Source: Burkholderia cenocepacia (GTDB lineage Bacteria; Pseudomonadota; Gammaproteobacteria; Burkholderiales; Burkholderiaceae). Taken from it: 64,000 nt of DNA. Below the pieces are notes generated by a model that saw nothing but the letters and a program-made list of their open reading frames with translations, was not told the origin of the DNA and made no database searches. Positions 10,038 to 18,682 of this stretch are shown here, piece by piece. Location: contig NZ_UAQZ01000014.1 of assembly GCF_900446215.1 (NCBI RefSeq), positions 248,001 to 312,000 of the forward strand, given 5' to 3'. Numbering within the stretch: the stretch's first letter is position 1; each line of letters opens with the position of its first letter. A program made the translations under genes and the position numbers.

Positions 10038-10190
10038 GTCCTCTCCCCGTTGTACGACGGTAGCGTCAGGCATGGCCCCCGTGCCCGCCGTACGACGTAC
10101 CGTGGCCGGCGCCTCCGCTGGGAGCGGACGACCGGCCGGGTCAGTATACGCAGCCGGTCACGCAACGAGGTTTAAGAATTGTCAGAGAGG

Positions 10191-10260
10191 GGCGCCCGGC
10201 TAGGGGCGCCCGGCTAGGGGCGCCCGGCTAGGGGCGCCCGGCTAGGGGCGCCCGGTCAGG
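10191..10260. repeat. Five tandem copies of a 14-bp GC-rich unit
   Basis: The unit GGCGCCCGGCTAGG occurs at 10191, 10205, 10219 and 10233, with a fifth copy at 10247 in which CTA is replaced by TCA. A more diverged continuation follows to about 10288. Each junction contains the self-complementary GGGCGCCC and the rare tetramer CTAG. The array lies in the spacer between the tusA-like gene and the 144-residue protein. The unit length is not a multiple of three and no gene crosses it. Confidence 0.9.
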
Positions 10261-10320
10261 TGCGGCCGGTCAAGCGCGCCGGCCAGGAGCCCGGCGCGGC
10301 GGGACGTGCGACGCGCGCCG

Positions 10321-10548
10321 TCAGCGGCGACGCATCAGGAACACGAAGGTCTTGTCCTGGGTCGTCGATTCGACGATCTCGTTGCCCGTCTGCTTCGCGA
10401 ACGCGGCGAAATCGCGCTGCGAGCCCGGATCGGTCGCGAGCACCTTGAGGATCTGCCCGCTTTCCATATCGGCAAGCGCTTTCTTGGCACGCAGGATCGG
10501 CAACGGGCAATTGAGCCCGCGCGCGTCCACTTCCTTGTGAATCTGCAT
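10321..10548 (-). CDS. TusA/SirA-family sulfur carrier protein
   Basis: A 75-residue cytoplasmic protein of the TusA family, small carriers that pass persulfide sulfur. It has the diagnostic N-terminal CPxP motif, Cys14 in GLNCPLPILRAKKAL, and the short two-helix/four-strand fold length. Family members serve tRNA thiolation, molybdenum cofactor synthesis or sulfur oxidation; nothing next to this gene says which. I chose the ATG at 10548 because it gives the standard N-terminus. An in-frame start 33 bases upstream would add residues the family lacks. Confidence 0.88.
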   Translation of the reverse strand: MQIHKEVDARGLNCPLPILRAKKALADMESGQILKVLATDPGSQRDFAAFAKQTGNEIVESTTQDKTFVFLMRRR

Positions 10549-10665
10549 CGGCTGTCGACCTTCGAATGACGCGCCACACACGGCGCGGGAGGAAGCCGCG
10601 ATTTTACCGCAGCGCCGCGGCGCCTGCCCGGCCCGCCCACGGCCGGGCGCCCGCCGGCGCCCGGC

Positions 10666-11601
10666 TCACGCGCCGGAAAAGCCGCCCGCGAGCCGGTCGC
10701 GCAGATGCCGCACGAGCGCGCGCACCGCGCTCGGCACGACCGGGCTGTACGGACGAATCGCGAAAATGTGGTCGCCGAACGCGCCCGACGGCCGCCAGCC
10801 GTCGAGCAGCGCGACGAGCCGGCCGGCGTCGAGATCGCGCCGCGCGCTGAAGTCCGGCAGCAGCGCGATGCCGAGCCCGCCGAGCGCGGCCTCGCGCATC
10901 GCCTCGCTGTTGTTCGCCGCGAAACTGCCGCGCACCGGCACGCTCACGCGCTGGCGCCGGCGGCCGTCCGGCTCGAAGCTCCACGCGGCCGGCTCGTTGT
11001 CGCGCAGGTAGCACAGGCAGCTGTGATCGACGAGTTCGCTCGGGTGGCGCGGCGCGCCGCGCGCGTCGAGATAGTCGCGGCTCGCGACCAGCAGCGAACG
11101 CGTGTCGCACAGCTTCCATGCGACGTGGGTCTGCGGCGCGGTGGTCGTATGGCGGATCGCGAGGTCGAAGCCCTCCTGCGTCAGCGAATGCAGGCGGTCC
11201 GACAGGTCGAGCTCGATCTGTACGCCCGGATGCTGGCGCAGGAAATCGGGCAGGTGCGGCACGACCTGCTGGCGGCCGAGCGCGACCGGCGCCGTCACGC
11301 GCAGCAGCCCGCGCGGCTCGCCGGCGAGATCCTTCACGCGCGCGAAGTGCTGGCCGATCGACTCGAACGCGTCGCGCGTGCTGTCGACGAGCGTCTGGCC
11401 CGCGTCGGTGAGCCGCACGCTGCGCGTGGTGCGGCGCACGAGCGGCACGCCGGCCGCCTTTTCGAGATCGGCGATGCGCTGGCTCATCGCGGCCTTGCTG
11501 ATGCCGAGCCGCTGCGCGGCAGCGGTGAAACTGCCGGCCGCGGCCAGCACCGTCAGCGAATGGATATGCGGCCAGAGCGCGTGGACATTTTGCTGATTCA
11601 T
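10666..11601 (-). CDS. LysR-family transcriptional regulator
   Basis: A 311-residue regulator with an N-terminal winged helix-turn-helix (VLAAAGSFTAAAQRLGISKA; MSQRIADLEKAAGVPLVRRT) and a C-terminal substrate-binding fold that senses an effector. It is divergent from the semialdehyde dehydrogenase gene, with 110 bases between the starts and a perfect 14-bp palindrome there. By LysR habit it probably controls that gene and itself. The start at 11601 is the one that places the helix-turn-helix at the usual distance; longer in-frame starts would overlap the palindrome region. The effector is unknown. Confidence 0.93.
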   Translation of the reverse strand: MNQQNVHALWPHIHSLTVLAAAGSFTAAAQRLGISKAAMSQRIADLEKAAGVPLVRRTTRSVRLTDAGQTLVDSTRDAFESIGQHFARVKDLAGEPRGLLRVTAPVALGRQQVVPHLPDFLRQHPGVQIELDLSDRLHSLTQEGFDLAIRHTTTAPQTHVAWKLCDTRSLLVASRDYLDARGAPRHPSELVDHSCLCYLRDNEPAAWSFEPDGRRRQRVSVPVRGSFAANNSEAMREAALGGLGIALLPDFSARRDLDAGRLVALLDGWRPSGAFGDHIFAIRPYSPVVPSAVRALVRHLRDRLAGGFSGA

Positions 11602-11611
11602 CCACCGATTA

Positions 11612-11625
11612 TTCAGAATTCTGAA
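11612..11625. promoter_or_regulatory. Perfect palindrome between divergent lysR and mmsA
   Basis: TTCAGAATTCTGAA is a perfect 14-bp palindrome that contains the T-N11-A pattern preferred by LysR regulators. It lies 11 bases from the lysR start and 87 bases from the mmsA start, the right place for an operator acting on both. Confidence 0.6.
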
Positions 11626-11711
11626 CAGTGAATCAAGTTTCGCGGCCTTCTCGCGCCCTGCCGCTTTGCCTAGACTAGGTTCCGTCCACCCCCTATTCCC
11701 AGGAGACACGC

Positions 11712-13232
11712 ATGACCACGGTTCCCGCCTATACGTCCGACGCCGACGTCGGCCACTACCTCGACGGCGCGCCCGTCGCCGGCCGCAGCGGCCGCTTCCA
11801 GGACGTCTTCAATCCCGCTCTCGGTCGCGCGGTGCGCCGCGTCGCGCTCGCCGGCAACGACGAGGTCGAACGGGCCGTCGCGTCGGCCCGTGCCGCGTTC
11901 CCGGCCTGGGCCGACACGCCGCCGATCCGCCGCGCGCGCGTGCTGCACCGCTTCCTGCAGCTGATGAACGAGCACCGCGACACGCTCGCGGCGATCATCA
12001 CCGCCGAGCACGGCAAGGTGTTCTCGGACGCGCAGGGTGAAGTCGCACGCGGCATCGACATCATCGAATTCGCGTGCGGCGTGCCGCAACTGCTGAAAGG
12101 CGACTTCACCGACCAGGTCAGCACCGGCATCGACAACTGGACGATGCGCCAGCCGCTCGGCGTCGTCGCGGGCATCACGCCGTTCAACTTCCCGTGCATG
12201 GTGCCGTGCTGGATGTTCCCGGTCGCGCTCGCGACGGGCAACACGTTCGTGCTGAAGCCGAGCGAGCGCGACCCGTCGGCCGCGCTGTTCATCGCCGACC
12301 TGCTCACGCAGGCAGGCCTGCCCGCCGGCGTGTTCAACGTCGTGCAGGGCGACAAGGGCGCGGTCGATGCCCTCCTCGACCACCCGGACGTGCAGGCCGT
12401 CAGCTTCGTCGGCTCGACGCCGATCGCGGCCTACGTGCAGCAGCGCGCGGTGCAGTCGGGCAAGCGCGTGCAGGCGCTCGGCGGCGCGAAGAACCACCTC
12501 GTCGTGATGCCCGATGCGAACATCGACCAGGCCGTCGACGCGCTGATCGGCGCCGCGTACGGCTCGGCCGGCGAGCGCTGCATGGCGATCAGCATCGCGG
12601 TGCTGGTCGGCGACGTGGCCGACAAGATCGTGCCGGCCGTCGCCGAGCGCGCGCGCAAGCTGGTGATCGGCGACGGGATGTCGCCGGAAGTCGAGATGGG
12701 CCCGATCGTCACCGGCGAAGCGTTGAAGCGCATCGAAGGCTATATCGAGCAAGGCGTGAACGAAGGCGCGCAACTGGTGGTCGACGGCCGCGGGCTGCGC
12801 GTGCCGGGCCGCGAGGCAGGCTTCTTCACCGGCGGCACGCTGTTCGATCACGTGAAACCCGACATGCGGATCTACAAGGAAGAGATCTTCGGGCCGGTGC
12901 TCGGCTGCGTGCGCGTGAAGGATTTCGGCGAAGCGGTCGACCTGATCAACGCGCACGAGTTCGGCAACGGCGTGTCGTGCTTCACGAGCGACGGCGGGAT
13001 CGCGCGCGAATTCGCGCGGCGCATCCAGGTGGGGATGGTCGGCATCAACGTGCCGATTCCGGTGCCGATGGCATGGCACGGCTTCGGCGGCTGGAAGAAG
13101 AGCCTGTTCGGCGACATGCACGCGTACGGCGAGGAAGGCGTGCGCTTCTACACGCGCCAGAAGTCGGTGATGCAGCGCTGGTCGTCGAGCATCGGCAAGG
13201 GCGCCGAATTCGCGATGCCGACCGCGAAGTAA
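11712..13232 (+). CDS. mmsA: CoA-acylating methylmalonate-semialdehyde dehydrogenase
   Basis: A 506-residue aldehyde dehydrogenase that oxidises malonate or methylmalonate semialdehyde to acetyl- or propionyl-CoA with CoA and NAD. It is the last step of inositol breakdown (IolA) and a step of valine breakdown (MmsA). Seen here are the family N-terminus, NAD-binding [21 protein letters not shown], and the catalytic Cys290 in [11 protein letters not shown], which lacks the general-base Glu of ordinary dehydrogenases, as usual for the CoA-acylating type. The ATG follows a good site (caggagacacgc). It sits between its likely LysR regulator and the inositol locus and completes that pathway, so the IolA role is the favoured inference. 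Confidence 0.94.
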
Positions 13233-13242
13233 GCCGGCCGGA

Positions 13243-13275
13243 GCGCCCTCCGCCGCCGCGTTCGGCGGACGGCGC
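13243..13275. terminator. Symmetric hairpin between convergent mmsA and rpiR-type genes
   Basis: The arms GCGCC-C-TCCGCCG and CGGCGGA-C-GGCGC pair around a 7-base loop, with a single C-C mismatch. There is no T tract, so termination is inferred from the strong stem and from its place between two convergent stops. Confidence 0.5.
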
Positions 13276-13289
13276 ACCGGCAGCCGGGA

Positions 13290-14174
13290 TCAACCGGCCT
13301 TCGTGCCGTGCGCACCGTCGGCGGTCGGCAGGTACGACAGCTCGAGCCGGTACGCGAGCGCGACGAACAGGCTCTGCGCGAGGCCCATCGTGGCCGTCAG
13401 TGCACGAAAACCGAACGTCGCGCTGTCCTGCACCATCAGCGTCACTTCCGCCTCCCGCGCGAGCGGGCTCATCCGGCTGTCGGTGATCGCGATCAAGCGC
13501 GCGCCGCGCTGCGCGGCCTGCTGCGCGACCTGCACGGTCTCGTCCGCATACGGCATGAACGAGATCGCGATCATCACGTCGCCCTCGCGCACCGACCGGA
13601 TCTGGCCGAGATGCATGCTGCCGAGCGCGCTGAACAGCCCGATGCGCTTGTCCGTGTGCTGCAACGCATAGTCGAGATACACGGCGATCGGGAACGCGCG
13701 CCGCGACCCGGCGATCCAGATCGCCTGCGTATCGGCGAGCAGGTCGACGGCCTGCGCGAGCGCCTGCGAATCGAGCGTCTGCCGCAACTGCTGCATCCCG
13801 GCAATGCTGCCCTTGATGAATTCGTCGGCGATCTGTTCGGGCTGCAGGCTCGACGAGCCGGCCTCGATCACGTCGCGCAGCCGCAGGTTGTACGCGCGCC
13901 CCGGCGCGATCTGCTGCGCGAGCCCTTCGCGGAACAGCCGCTGCATCTCGGAGAACCCGGAGAAGCCGAAGTGCTTCGCGAAGCGCACGACGGCCGACGG
14001 CTGCACGCCGCAGGCCTCCGCGAGCGACTGGATGCCTTCCAGCCCAAGCTGGTCCCGATGCGTTTCCACGTGGCGCGCGATCACCTTCAGGCGATTGCTG
14101 AGGCCGTCGTACTCCTGCGTCAGGTGCTGCAGGAACGCCTCGACGGTGGCGGGAGGTTTCTCGGATGAACTCAT
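13290..14174 (-). CDS. RpiR/MurR-family regulator, probable inositol regulator
   Basis: A 294-residue regulator. The N-terminal RpiR-type helix-turn-helix (IQSLAEACGVQPSAVVRFAKHFGFSG) is followed by a SIS sugar-phosphate-binding domain (IWIAGSRRAFPIAVYLDYAL; GDVMIAISFMPYADETV; ARLIAITDS). Regulators of this family control inositol genes in several proteobacteria, and this one heads the inositol gene block, so it is the likely local repressor. The start at 14174 (MSSSEKPP) is chosen over an upstream in-frame codon that adds a poorly structured stretch. A motif shared with the iolC/ABC-transporter promoter region lies 175 bases upstream, suggesting autoregulation. Confidence 0.9.
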   Translation of the reverse strand: MSSSEKPPATVEAFLQHLTQEYDGLSNRLKVIARHVETHRDQLGLEGIQSLAEACGVQPSAVVRFAKHFGFSGFSEMQRLFREGLAQQIAPGRAYNLRLRDVIEAGSSSLQPEQIADEFIKGSIAGMQQLRQTLDSQALAQAVDLLADTQAIWIAGSRRAFPIAVYLDYALQHTDKRIGLFSALGSMHLGQIRSVREGDVMIAISFMPYADETVQVAQQAAQRGARLIAITDSRMSPLAREAEVTLMVQDSATFGFRALTATMGLAQSLFVALAYRLELSYLPTADGAHGTKAG

Positions 14175-14348
14175 CGGATAGCGCGAAGTTGACGGCCCCG
14201 GTGCGCGCGCGTGGCTGGCCGGCGCGGCCCGGGGCTCGACTGGATACATGCATGAAGGGCGAATTTAATCACGTTTGCGGCACGGCCCGCGCCGCCTGCT
14301 CGCTCCCACGCGCTCGATCATCACTTGCACACGCTCCACGGCAAGACT

Positions 14349-14362
14349 GGAAACGATTGTCC
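14349..14362 (-). promoter_or_regulatory. Operator-like motif upstream of the RpiR-type regulator
   Basis: On the minus strand the sequence is GGACAATCGTTTCC. It shares the pattern GGA-N6-TTTCY with two sites in the divergent iolC/ABC-transporter promoter region (22441-22454 and 22471-22484). The surrounding 294-base spacer (14175-14468) holds no gene and must contain the regulator's promoter. Confidence 0.45.
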
Positions 14363-14468
14363 AACGCGCTCGCGGCGTCGTAAAGATTAGGGCGTCTACC
14401 GAGGCCGGCGGTCGCGAAAAAACGCGACCAAACGCGACGACGCGCGGCGCAGCCGGCCCGCCCCCGTT

Positions 14469-15641
14469 TCAACGATAGTCGACCCACACGCTGCCCGCAT
14501 CGGCCGAACGCACGCAATTCTCGACCCAGCGTACGCCCTCGACACCGGCGTGCACGTCCGGAATACGGATGGCCTTCACCGCCGCCATGTCGCCGCGATC
14601 GGCCGCGTCCATTGCGAGCGCGAAGCGCGCGTAGAGGTTCGACCAGGCCTCGAACAACCCTTCCGGATGCCCGGCGCCGATGCGGTCTTCGCGCAATGCG
14701 TGCGGATGGAGGTACGGCATCCCGCGATCGAGCACCTGCGCGGGCTGCCCCTGGATTTCGTAGCGCAACTGGTTCGGATGCTCGTCCCACCATTCGATGC
14801 TCGCCTTCGAGCCGATCACGCGCACCTTCTGCCCGTGCATCGAGCCGGCATTCACCGCGCTCGACCATACGTAGCCGATCGCGCCGGTGTCGTATTCCAT
14901 GATCGTGAACGCGTTGTCCTCGAGCGGCGCGCGGCTCTTCACGAAGCTCTGCCGCGAACACATCAGCCGCCGGATCTTCAGTGCCGGCGCCATCACCTCG
15001 GAGATGTACAGCGGATGCGTGCCGATGTCGCCGAGCACGTAGCTCGGGCCCGCGAACTTCGGATCGACGCGCCAGCGCGCGGCCGCGCTCGCGGCCTCGA
15101 CGCCCTCGCTGTGGAAGCCGTGCGCGAACTGCATCTGCACGATGCGGATCTCGCCGAGATCGCCGCGCGCGATCATCTCGCGCGCCTGTTCGATCATCTG
15201 GTGTCCGGAATACCCGTACGCGACGCCGACGATCCGGTTCTTCTCGACCGACAGACGCTGCAGCGCCTCGGCCTCCTCGGTCGTGAAGCACAGCGGCTTC
15301 TCGCAGACCACGTGCAGCCCCGCGTTCAGCGCGGCGCGGCAGATCTCGAAGTGCGTGTTGTTCGGCGTCGCGATCGACACCGCACGAATGCCGTCGGGGC
15401 GACGCGCCTCGGCGTCGAACATCGTCGCGTAGTCGGGATAGCAGCGCTCGGCCGCGACGCCGAGCTTCACGCCGAACTGGCGGCCGCGTTCGGGATCGAG
15501 GTCGAATGCGCCGGCGACCAGCTGGAAGCTGCCGTCGCGCAGCGCGGCCGACCGGTGGCTGTAGCCGATCTGGCTGCCGAGGCCGCCGCCGACCATGCCC
15601 CAGCGAATCGAATGGCCAAGCAGAATCTGTCCGTCAATCAT
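14469..15641 (-). CDS. Gfo/Idh/MocA-family oxidoreductase of the inositol locus
   Basis: A 390-residue NAD(P)-dependent dehydrogenase. The Rossmann motif is MVGGGLGSQIGYSH (about 16-29), the EKPLC motif binds the nicotinamide side, and the D-x3-H catalytic pair is in DIGTHPLYISE. It is longer than and distinct from the IolG-type enzyme two genes upstream. It could oxidise another inositol isomer or an inosose, as the scyllo-inositol dehydrogenases IolX and IolW do, but the exact substrate cannot be read from sequence. It is the last gene of the minus-strand inositol operon, 32 bases after the IolE-like gene. Confidence 0.88.
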   Translation of the reverse strand: MIDGQILLGHSIRWGMVGGGLGSQIGYSHRSAALRDGSFQLVAGAFDLDPERGRQFGVKLGVAAERCYPDYATMFDAEARRPDGIRAVSIATPNNTHFEICRAALNAGLHVVCEKPLCFTTEEAEALQRLSVEKNRIVGVAYGYSGHQMIEQAREMIARGDLGEIRIVQMQFAHGFHSEGVEAASAAARWRVDPKFAGPSYVLGDIGTHPLYISEVMAPALKIRRLMCSRQSFVKSRAPLEDNAFTIMEYDTGAIGYVWSSAVNAGSMHGQKVRVIGSKASIEWWDEHPNQLRYEIQGQPAQVLDRGMPYLHPHALREDRIGAGHPEGLFEAWSNLYARFALAMDAADRGDMAAVKAIRIPDVHAGVEGVRWVENCVRSADAGSVWVDYR

Positions 15642-15673
15642 GATGGTGGTGTTCCTGGTGCGGGTTCAGGGGA

Positions 15674-16600
15674 TCATGCAAAACCGGCCGACGCGAGAAA
15701 CGCGCGGCTCGCGGCGACGTCGCGCAGGCTCGTGCCGGCGTTGCGCGGGTCGCGCTCCTGTTCGATCGTGATGTAGCCCGCGTAGCCGATGTCGACGAGC
15801 GCCTGGCGGATCGCCGGGTAGTCGAGCACGCCGGTGCCGATCGGGCACATCACGCCGCGCGCGCAGGCCGCGAAGAACGCGATGTGCTCGCCCATCACCG
15901 CGTCGTATACGGCCGCGTCGATATCCTTGAAGTGCACGTAGTCGAGCCGTGCCGCATGGCGGCGCAACCACGTTTCGGGGTCCATGCCCGAGTAATACAG
16001 GTGGCCGGTGTCGAGACACAGGCCCGCCATGTCGGCCGGAATGTCGGCGACGATCCGGTCGATCTCGTCCGCGAACTCGATGTAGCCGCCCGCATGCGGA
16101 TGGATCACCGCGCGCACGCCGAACTCGTCGCGCGCGATCGTCGCGATCTGCCGGATATGCTCGACCATCCGCGCCCAGCGCTCGTCGGACAGCCGCGGCG
16201 CGCGATCGCCGTGGCCGGCCGCGTAGTCGCGTTCCTCGTGGCCCCAGTCCATCACGACCAGGTATGGCGCCGCGTAGCGCTGGCCGCCCTGCGTCGGCAG
16301 CTTCGGCAGTTGCGTGATCAGCGCGCAGATGTCGCGCGTCTGGCGCAGCAGGTTCGGCAGGTTCTCCGGCGCCACGAGATCGTCGAAGATCGTGCCGGCC
16401 GTGATGCTCAGGCGTTGCCGTTCGAGCTCCGCGCTCACCGCGTCGAGGTCGAGCGGGATGTAGCCGTACGGCCCGAGCTCGATGCCCGAGTAGCCGGCCT
16501 GCGCGGCCTCGGCAAGCACGTGCCGCCACGGCGGCAGGTGCGGGTTCTTCACGTCGTCGACGCCCCAGCAGCAGGGCGCGCAGCCAATCTTCATCGTCAT
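15674..16600 (-). CDS. IolE-like sugar isomerase/dehydratase (TIM barrel)
   Basis: A 308-residue xylose-isomerase-like TIM barrel protein. Its metal-site motifs parallel those of IolE: IHPHAGGYIEF, CLDTGHLYYSG, YVHFKDID and ITIEQERDP. It is thus a paralogue of the IolE at 26575-27504. It may handle a different inosose or isomerise inososes, as IolI does. The start could also be two codons later (MKIGCAP); neither has a strong ribosome site. It lies between the two Gfo/Idh genes in one operon (39 bases from iolG), which fits a dehydrogenase-dehydratase pair for a second inositol isomer. Confidence 0.85.
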   Translation of the reverse strand: MTMKIGCAPCCWGVDDVKNPHLPPWRHVLAEAAQAGYSGIELGPYGYIPLDLDAVSAELERQRLSITAGTIFDDLVAPENLPNLLRQTRDICALITQLPKLPTQGGQRYAAPYLVVMDWGHEERDYAAGHGDRAPRLSDERWARMVEHIRQIATIARDEFGVRAVIHPHAGGYIEFADEIDRIVADIPADMAGLCLDTGHLYYSGMDPETWLRRHAARLDYVHFKDIDAAVYDAVMGEHIAFFAACARGVMCPIGTGVLDYPAIRQALVDIGYAGYITIEQERDPRNAGTSLRDVAASRAFLASAGFA

Positions 16601-16639
16601 GTCGGTCGGTCCGGCAAGTAAGCGGCGCGCAGCCGCGGG

Positions 16640-17653
16640 TCAGCCGCGATAGAACGCGGGACGCTCGGCCATCGCGATCGGCTCGACCGCGCCGCTCTGC
16701 TGGGCCCGCACGCACGCGTCGGCCGCGACCGCCGCCGCGTAGCCGTCCCACGCGGACGGCCCGGTCAGCGCACCCTGCCGCACGCCGTCAATGAACGCCT
16801 GCAGTTCGACGTCGTACGACGCGATGAAACGCTCCTTCCAGTCGGTCATGATCTCGACCGACTGCCGCGCCGCATGCCTGAGCCCGACGGCCGGCGGATC
16901 GGGCAGCTTCGCGATGCCCTGCTCGCCGACCACCTCGCACTGGATGTCGTAGCCGTACTGGCAGTTCACGAAGATCTCGACGTCGATGCGCACGCCGCTC
17001 GCGGTCTCCAGCAGCACGATCTGCGGATCGGCGAGATGCGCGCTCGCATGGCGCGTCTTCTTCGGATAGACGACCTGCGCGCTCGTGTAGTCCTCGCCGA
17101 GCAGCCAGCGCAGCACGTCGAGTTCGTGGATCAGCGTGTCGGTGATCGCCATGTCGGTCGTGTAGCGCTCGCCGACCGACTGGTTGCGGTGCGCGCAATG
17201 CAGCATCAGCGGCGCGCCGATCTGGCCGCTGTCGATCACGCGCTTGAGCGCGCGATAGCCTTCGTCGTACGGCCGCATGAAGCCGACCTGCACGAGCCGC
17301 TTGCCGTGCGCGACTTCCGCTTCGACGATCCGCATGCAGCCGTCGGCCGTGACGGCCAGCGGCTTCTCGCAGAACACCGGCTTGCCGTGCGCGATCGCGT
17401 CGAGCACGAACGCTTCGTGCGTCGGCCCCCACGACGTGACGAGCACGGCCTGCACGTCGGCGGCCGCGACCACTTCGTGGCCGTCGCCGTAGATCTCGGC
17501 GTCGAGCCCGTACTTCGTCACCGCATCGCGCGCCTGCTGCGGATCGATGTCGTTGACGGCCACGACGCGCGCGCCGGACAGCGTGCGGGTCAGTCTGCGG
17601 ATGTGGTCCTGGCCGATCGCGCCGCAGCCGATCACGCCGATTTGCAAGGTCAT
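16640..17653 (-). CDS. iolG: Inositol 2-dehydrogenase
   Basis: A 337-residue Gfo/Idh/MocA enzyme that oxidises myo-inositol to 2-keto-myo-inositol with NAD, the first catabolic step. It shows [12 protein letters not shown] (Rossmann, about 6-17), EKPLAVT, and the catalytic D-x3-H pair in [16 protein letters not shown], the wording typical of IolG. The start at 17653 is preceded by GGAGAGAA; an upstream in-frame start gives a poorly conserved leader. It belongs to the minus-strand operon with the IolH-like protein and ABC transporter. Confidence 0.92.
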   Translation of the reverse strand: MTLQIGVIGCGAIGQDHIRRLTRTLSGARVVAVNDIDPQQARDAVTKYGLDAEIYGDGHEVVAAADVQAVLVTSWGPTHEAFVLDAIAHGKPVFCEKPLAVTADGCMRIVEAEVAHGKRLVQVGFMRPYDEGYRALKRVIDSGQIGAPLMLHCAHRNQSVGERYTTDMAITDTLIHELDVLRWLLGEDYTSAQVVYPKKTRHASAHLADPQIVLLETASGVRIDVEIFVNCQYGYDIQCEVVGEQGIAKLPDPPAVGLRHAARQSVEIMTDWKERFIASYDVELQAFIDGVRQGALTGPSAWDGYAAAVAADACVRAQQSGAVEPIAMAERPAFYRG

Positions 17654-17727
17654 GCAGTTCTCTCCAGTCGTTCGTTCATCAGCGACGCGGCCCGTGCCGC
17701 GCCGGTCAGTCATCGGTCATCAGCCGT

Positions 17728-18639
17728 TCAGCGCGCGGTGCGATCGAAATGGCGATCGACGTAGCGCTGGATCGCGTCGCGCATGTAGCGCGACGAGGCT
17801 TCCGCGCGGTCTTCCCACGCGAACACGCACGACGACATCACGCCGTCGAAACCGGCCGCGCCGAGCGCGCGGAAAAACACGTCCCAGTCGATCTCGCCCT
17901 GCCCGATGTCGAGATGCTGGTGCACGCGGATCTGGTTCGAGCCGGGCGGGTTCACGATGTAGCGCAGCTGGCTGCTCTTGCGGTGGTCGAACGTGTCGGC
18001 CACGCGCACGTGCGCGAGGATCGGCGCGGCCTGCGCGATCATCGCGGCCATGTCGTCGCCGTAGTAGAACGTGTGCGGCGCGATGTACGACAGCTTCAGC
18101 GACGGCGAACCGAGGTTCGTGACGATGTCGATCGCCGGCTGCAACTGCTCGATCCAGTCCTCCGGATGCGGCTCGACCGACAGCACGATGCGTTCGCGCT
18201 CGAGGATCGGCAGCAGCTCGTCCATCGAGCGGAACCACGCGGCCTCGCACAGCTCCTTCGGGTTCGCGCCCGGCCGCTCGCCGACCGAGCGCTCGGGCGA
18301 CGCGCCGCGCCCGAACTCCGACACCATCAGCGGGCACTCCATCTCGACCGCGACCTCGACCGCCTTCCGCCAGCAGCGCACCGCCCATTGCCGCTCGTCG
18401 TCGAACGGGCTTGCCCAGCGGTACATCGGCTGCAGCGACGCGAGGCCGACGCCGCTCGCGCGCAGCGCCTGGCGGAACGCGGCCATGCGTTCCCGCGTCG
18501 CGCGCGGCATCACCCACCAGTCGAGAAAGTCGCTGCGCGGCGACAGCTCGATCTGGTCGTAGCCGAGCTCGGCCACCGCGTGCGGCAGCCGGTCGAGCGG
18601 CAGGTGGCGAATCATGTAGGGGTCCAGCGCGATCTTCAT
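17728..18639 (-). CDS. iolH: IolH-like TIM-barrel protein of inositol catabolism
   Basis: A 303-residue sugar phosphate isomerase/epimerase-type barrel. The wording throughout is that of IolH: MKIALDPYMIRHLPLD at the start, GYDQIELSPRSDF, SMDELLPILERERIVLSVEPHP, IAPHTFYYGDD, then VADTFDHRKSSQLRYIVNPPG and VHQHLDIGQGEIDW. IolH is found in inositol operons of Bacillus and actinobacteria, but its reaction is not firmly established. Here it lies between iolG and the transporter permease, which supports a role in the same pathway. The name rests on recalled resemblance, not on a search. Confidence 0.75.
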   Translation of the reverse strand: MKIALDPYMIRHLPLDRLPHAVAELGYDQIELSPRSDFLDWWVMPRATRERMAAFRQALRASGVGLASLQPMYRWASPFDDERQWAVRCWRKAVEVAVEMECPLMVSEFGRGASPERSVGERPGANPKELCEAAWFRSMDELLPILERERIVLSVEPHPEDWIEQLQPAIDIVTNLGSPSLKLSYIAPHTFYYGDDMAAMIAQAAPILAHVRVADTFDHRKSSQLRYIVNPPGSNQIRVHQHLDIGQGEIDWDVFFRALGAAGFDGVMSSCVFAWEDRAEASSRYMRDAIQRYVDRHFDRTAR

Positions 18640-18682
18640 CGGGTGTCCTATGCGAAGTCTGATTTCGGGATCACGCGCGCGC

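Noticed and set aside
10191-10260. Possible CRISPR array at the 14-bp tandem repeats
   Set aside because: Copies are directly adjacent with no spacers, the unit is too short, and no cas gene is in the window.
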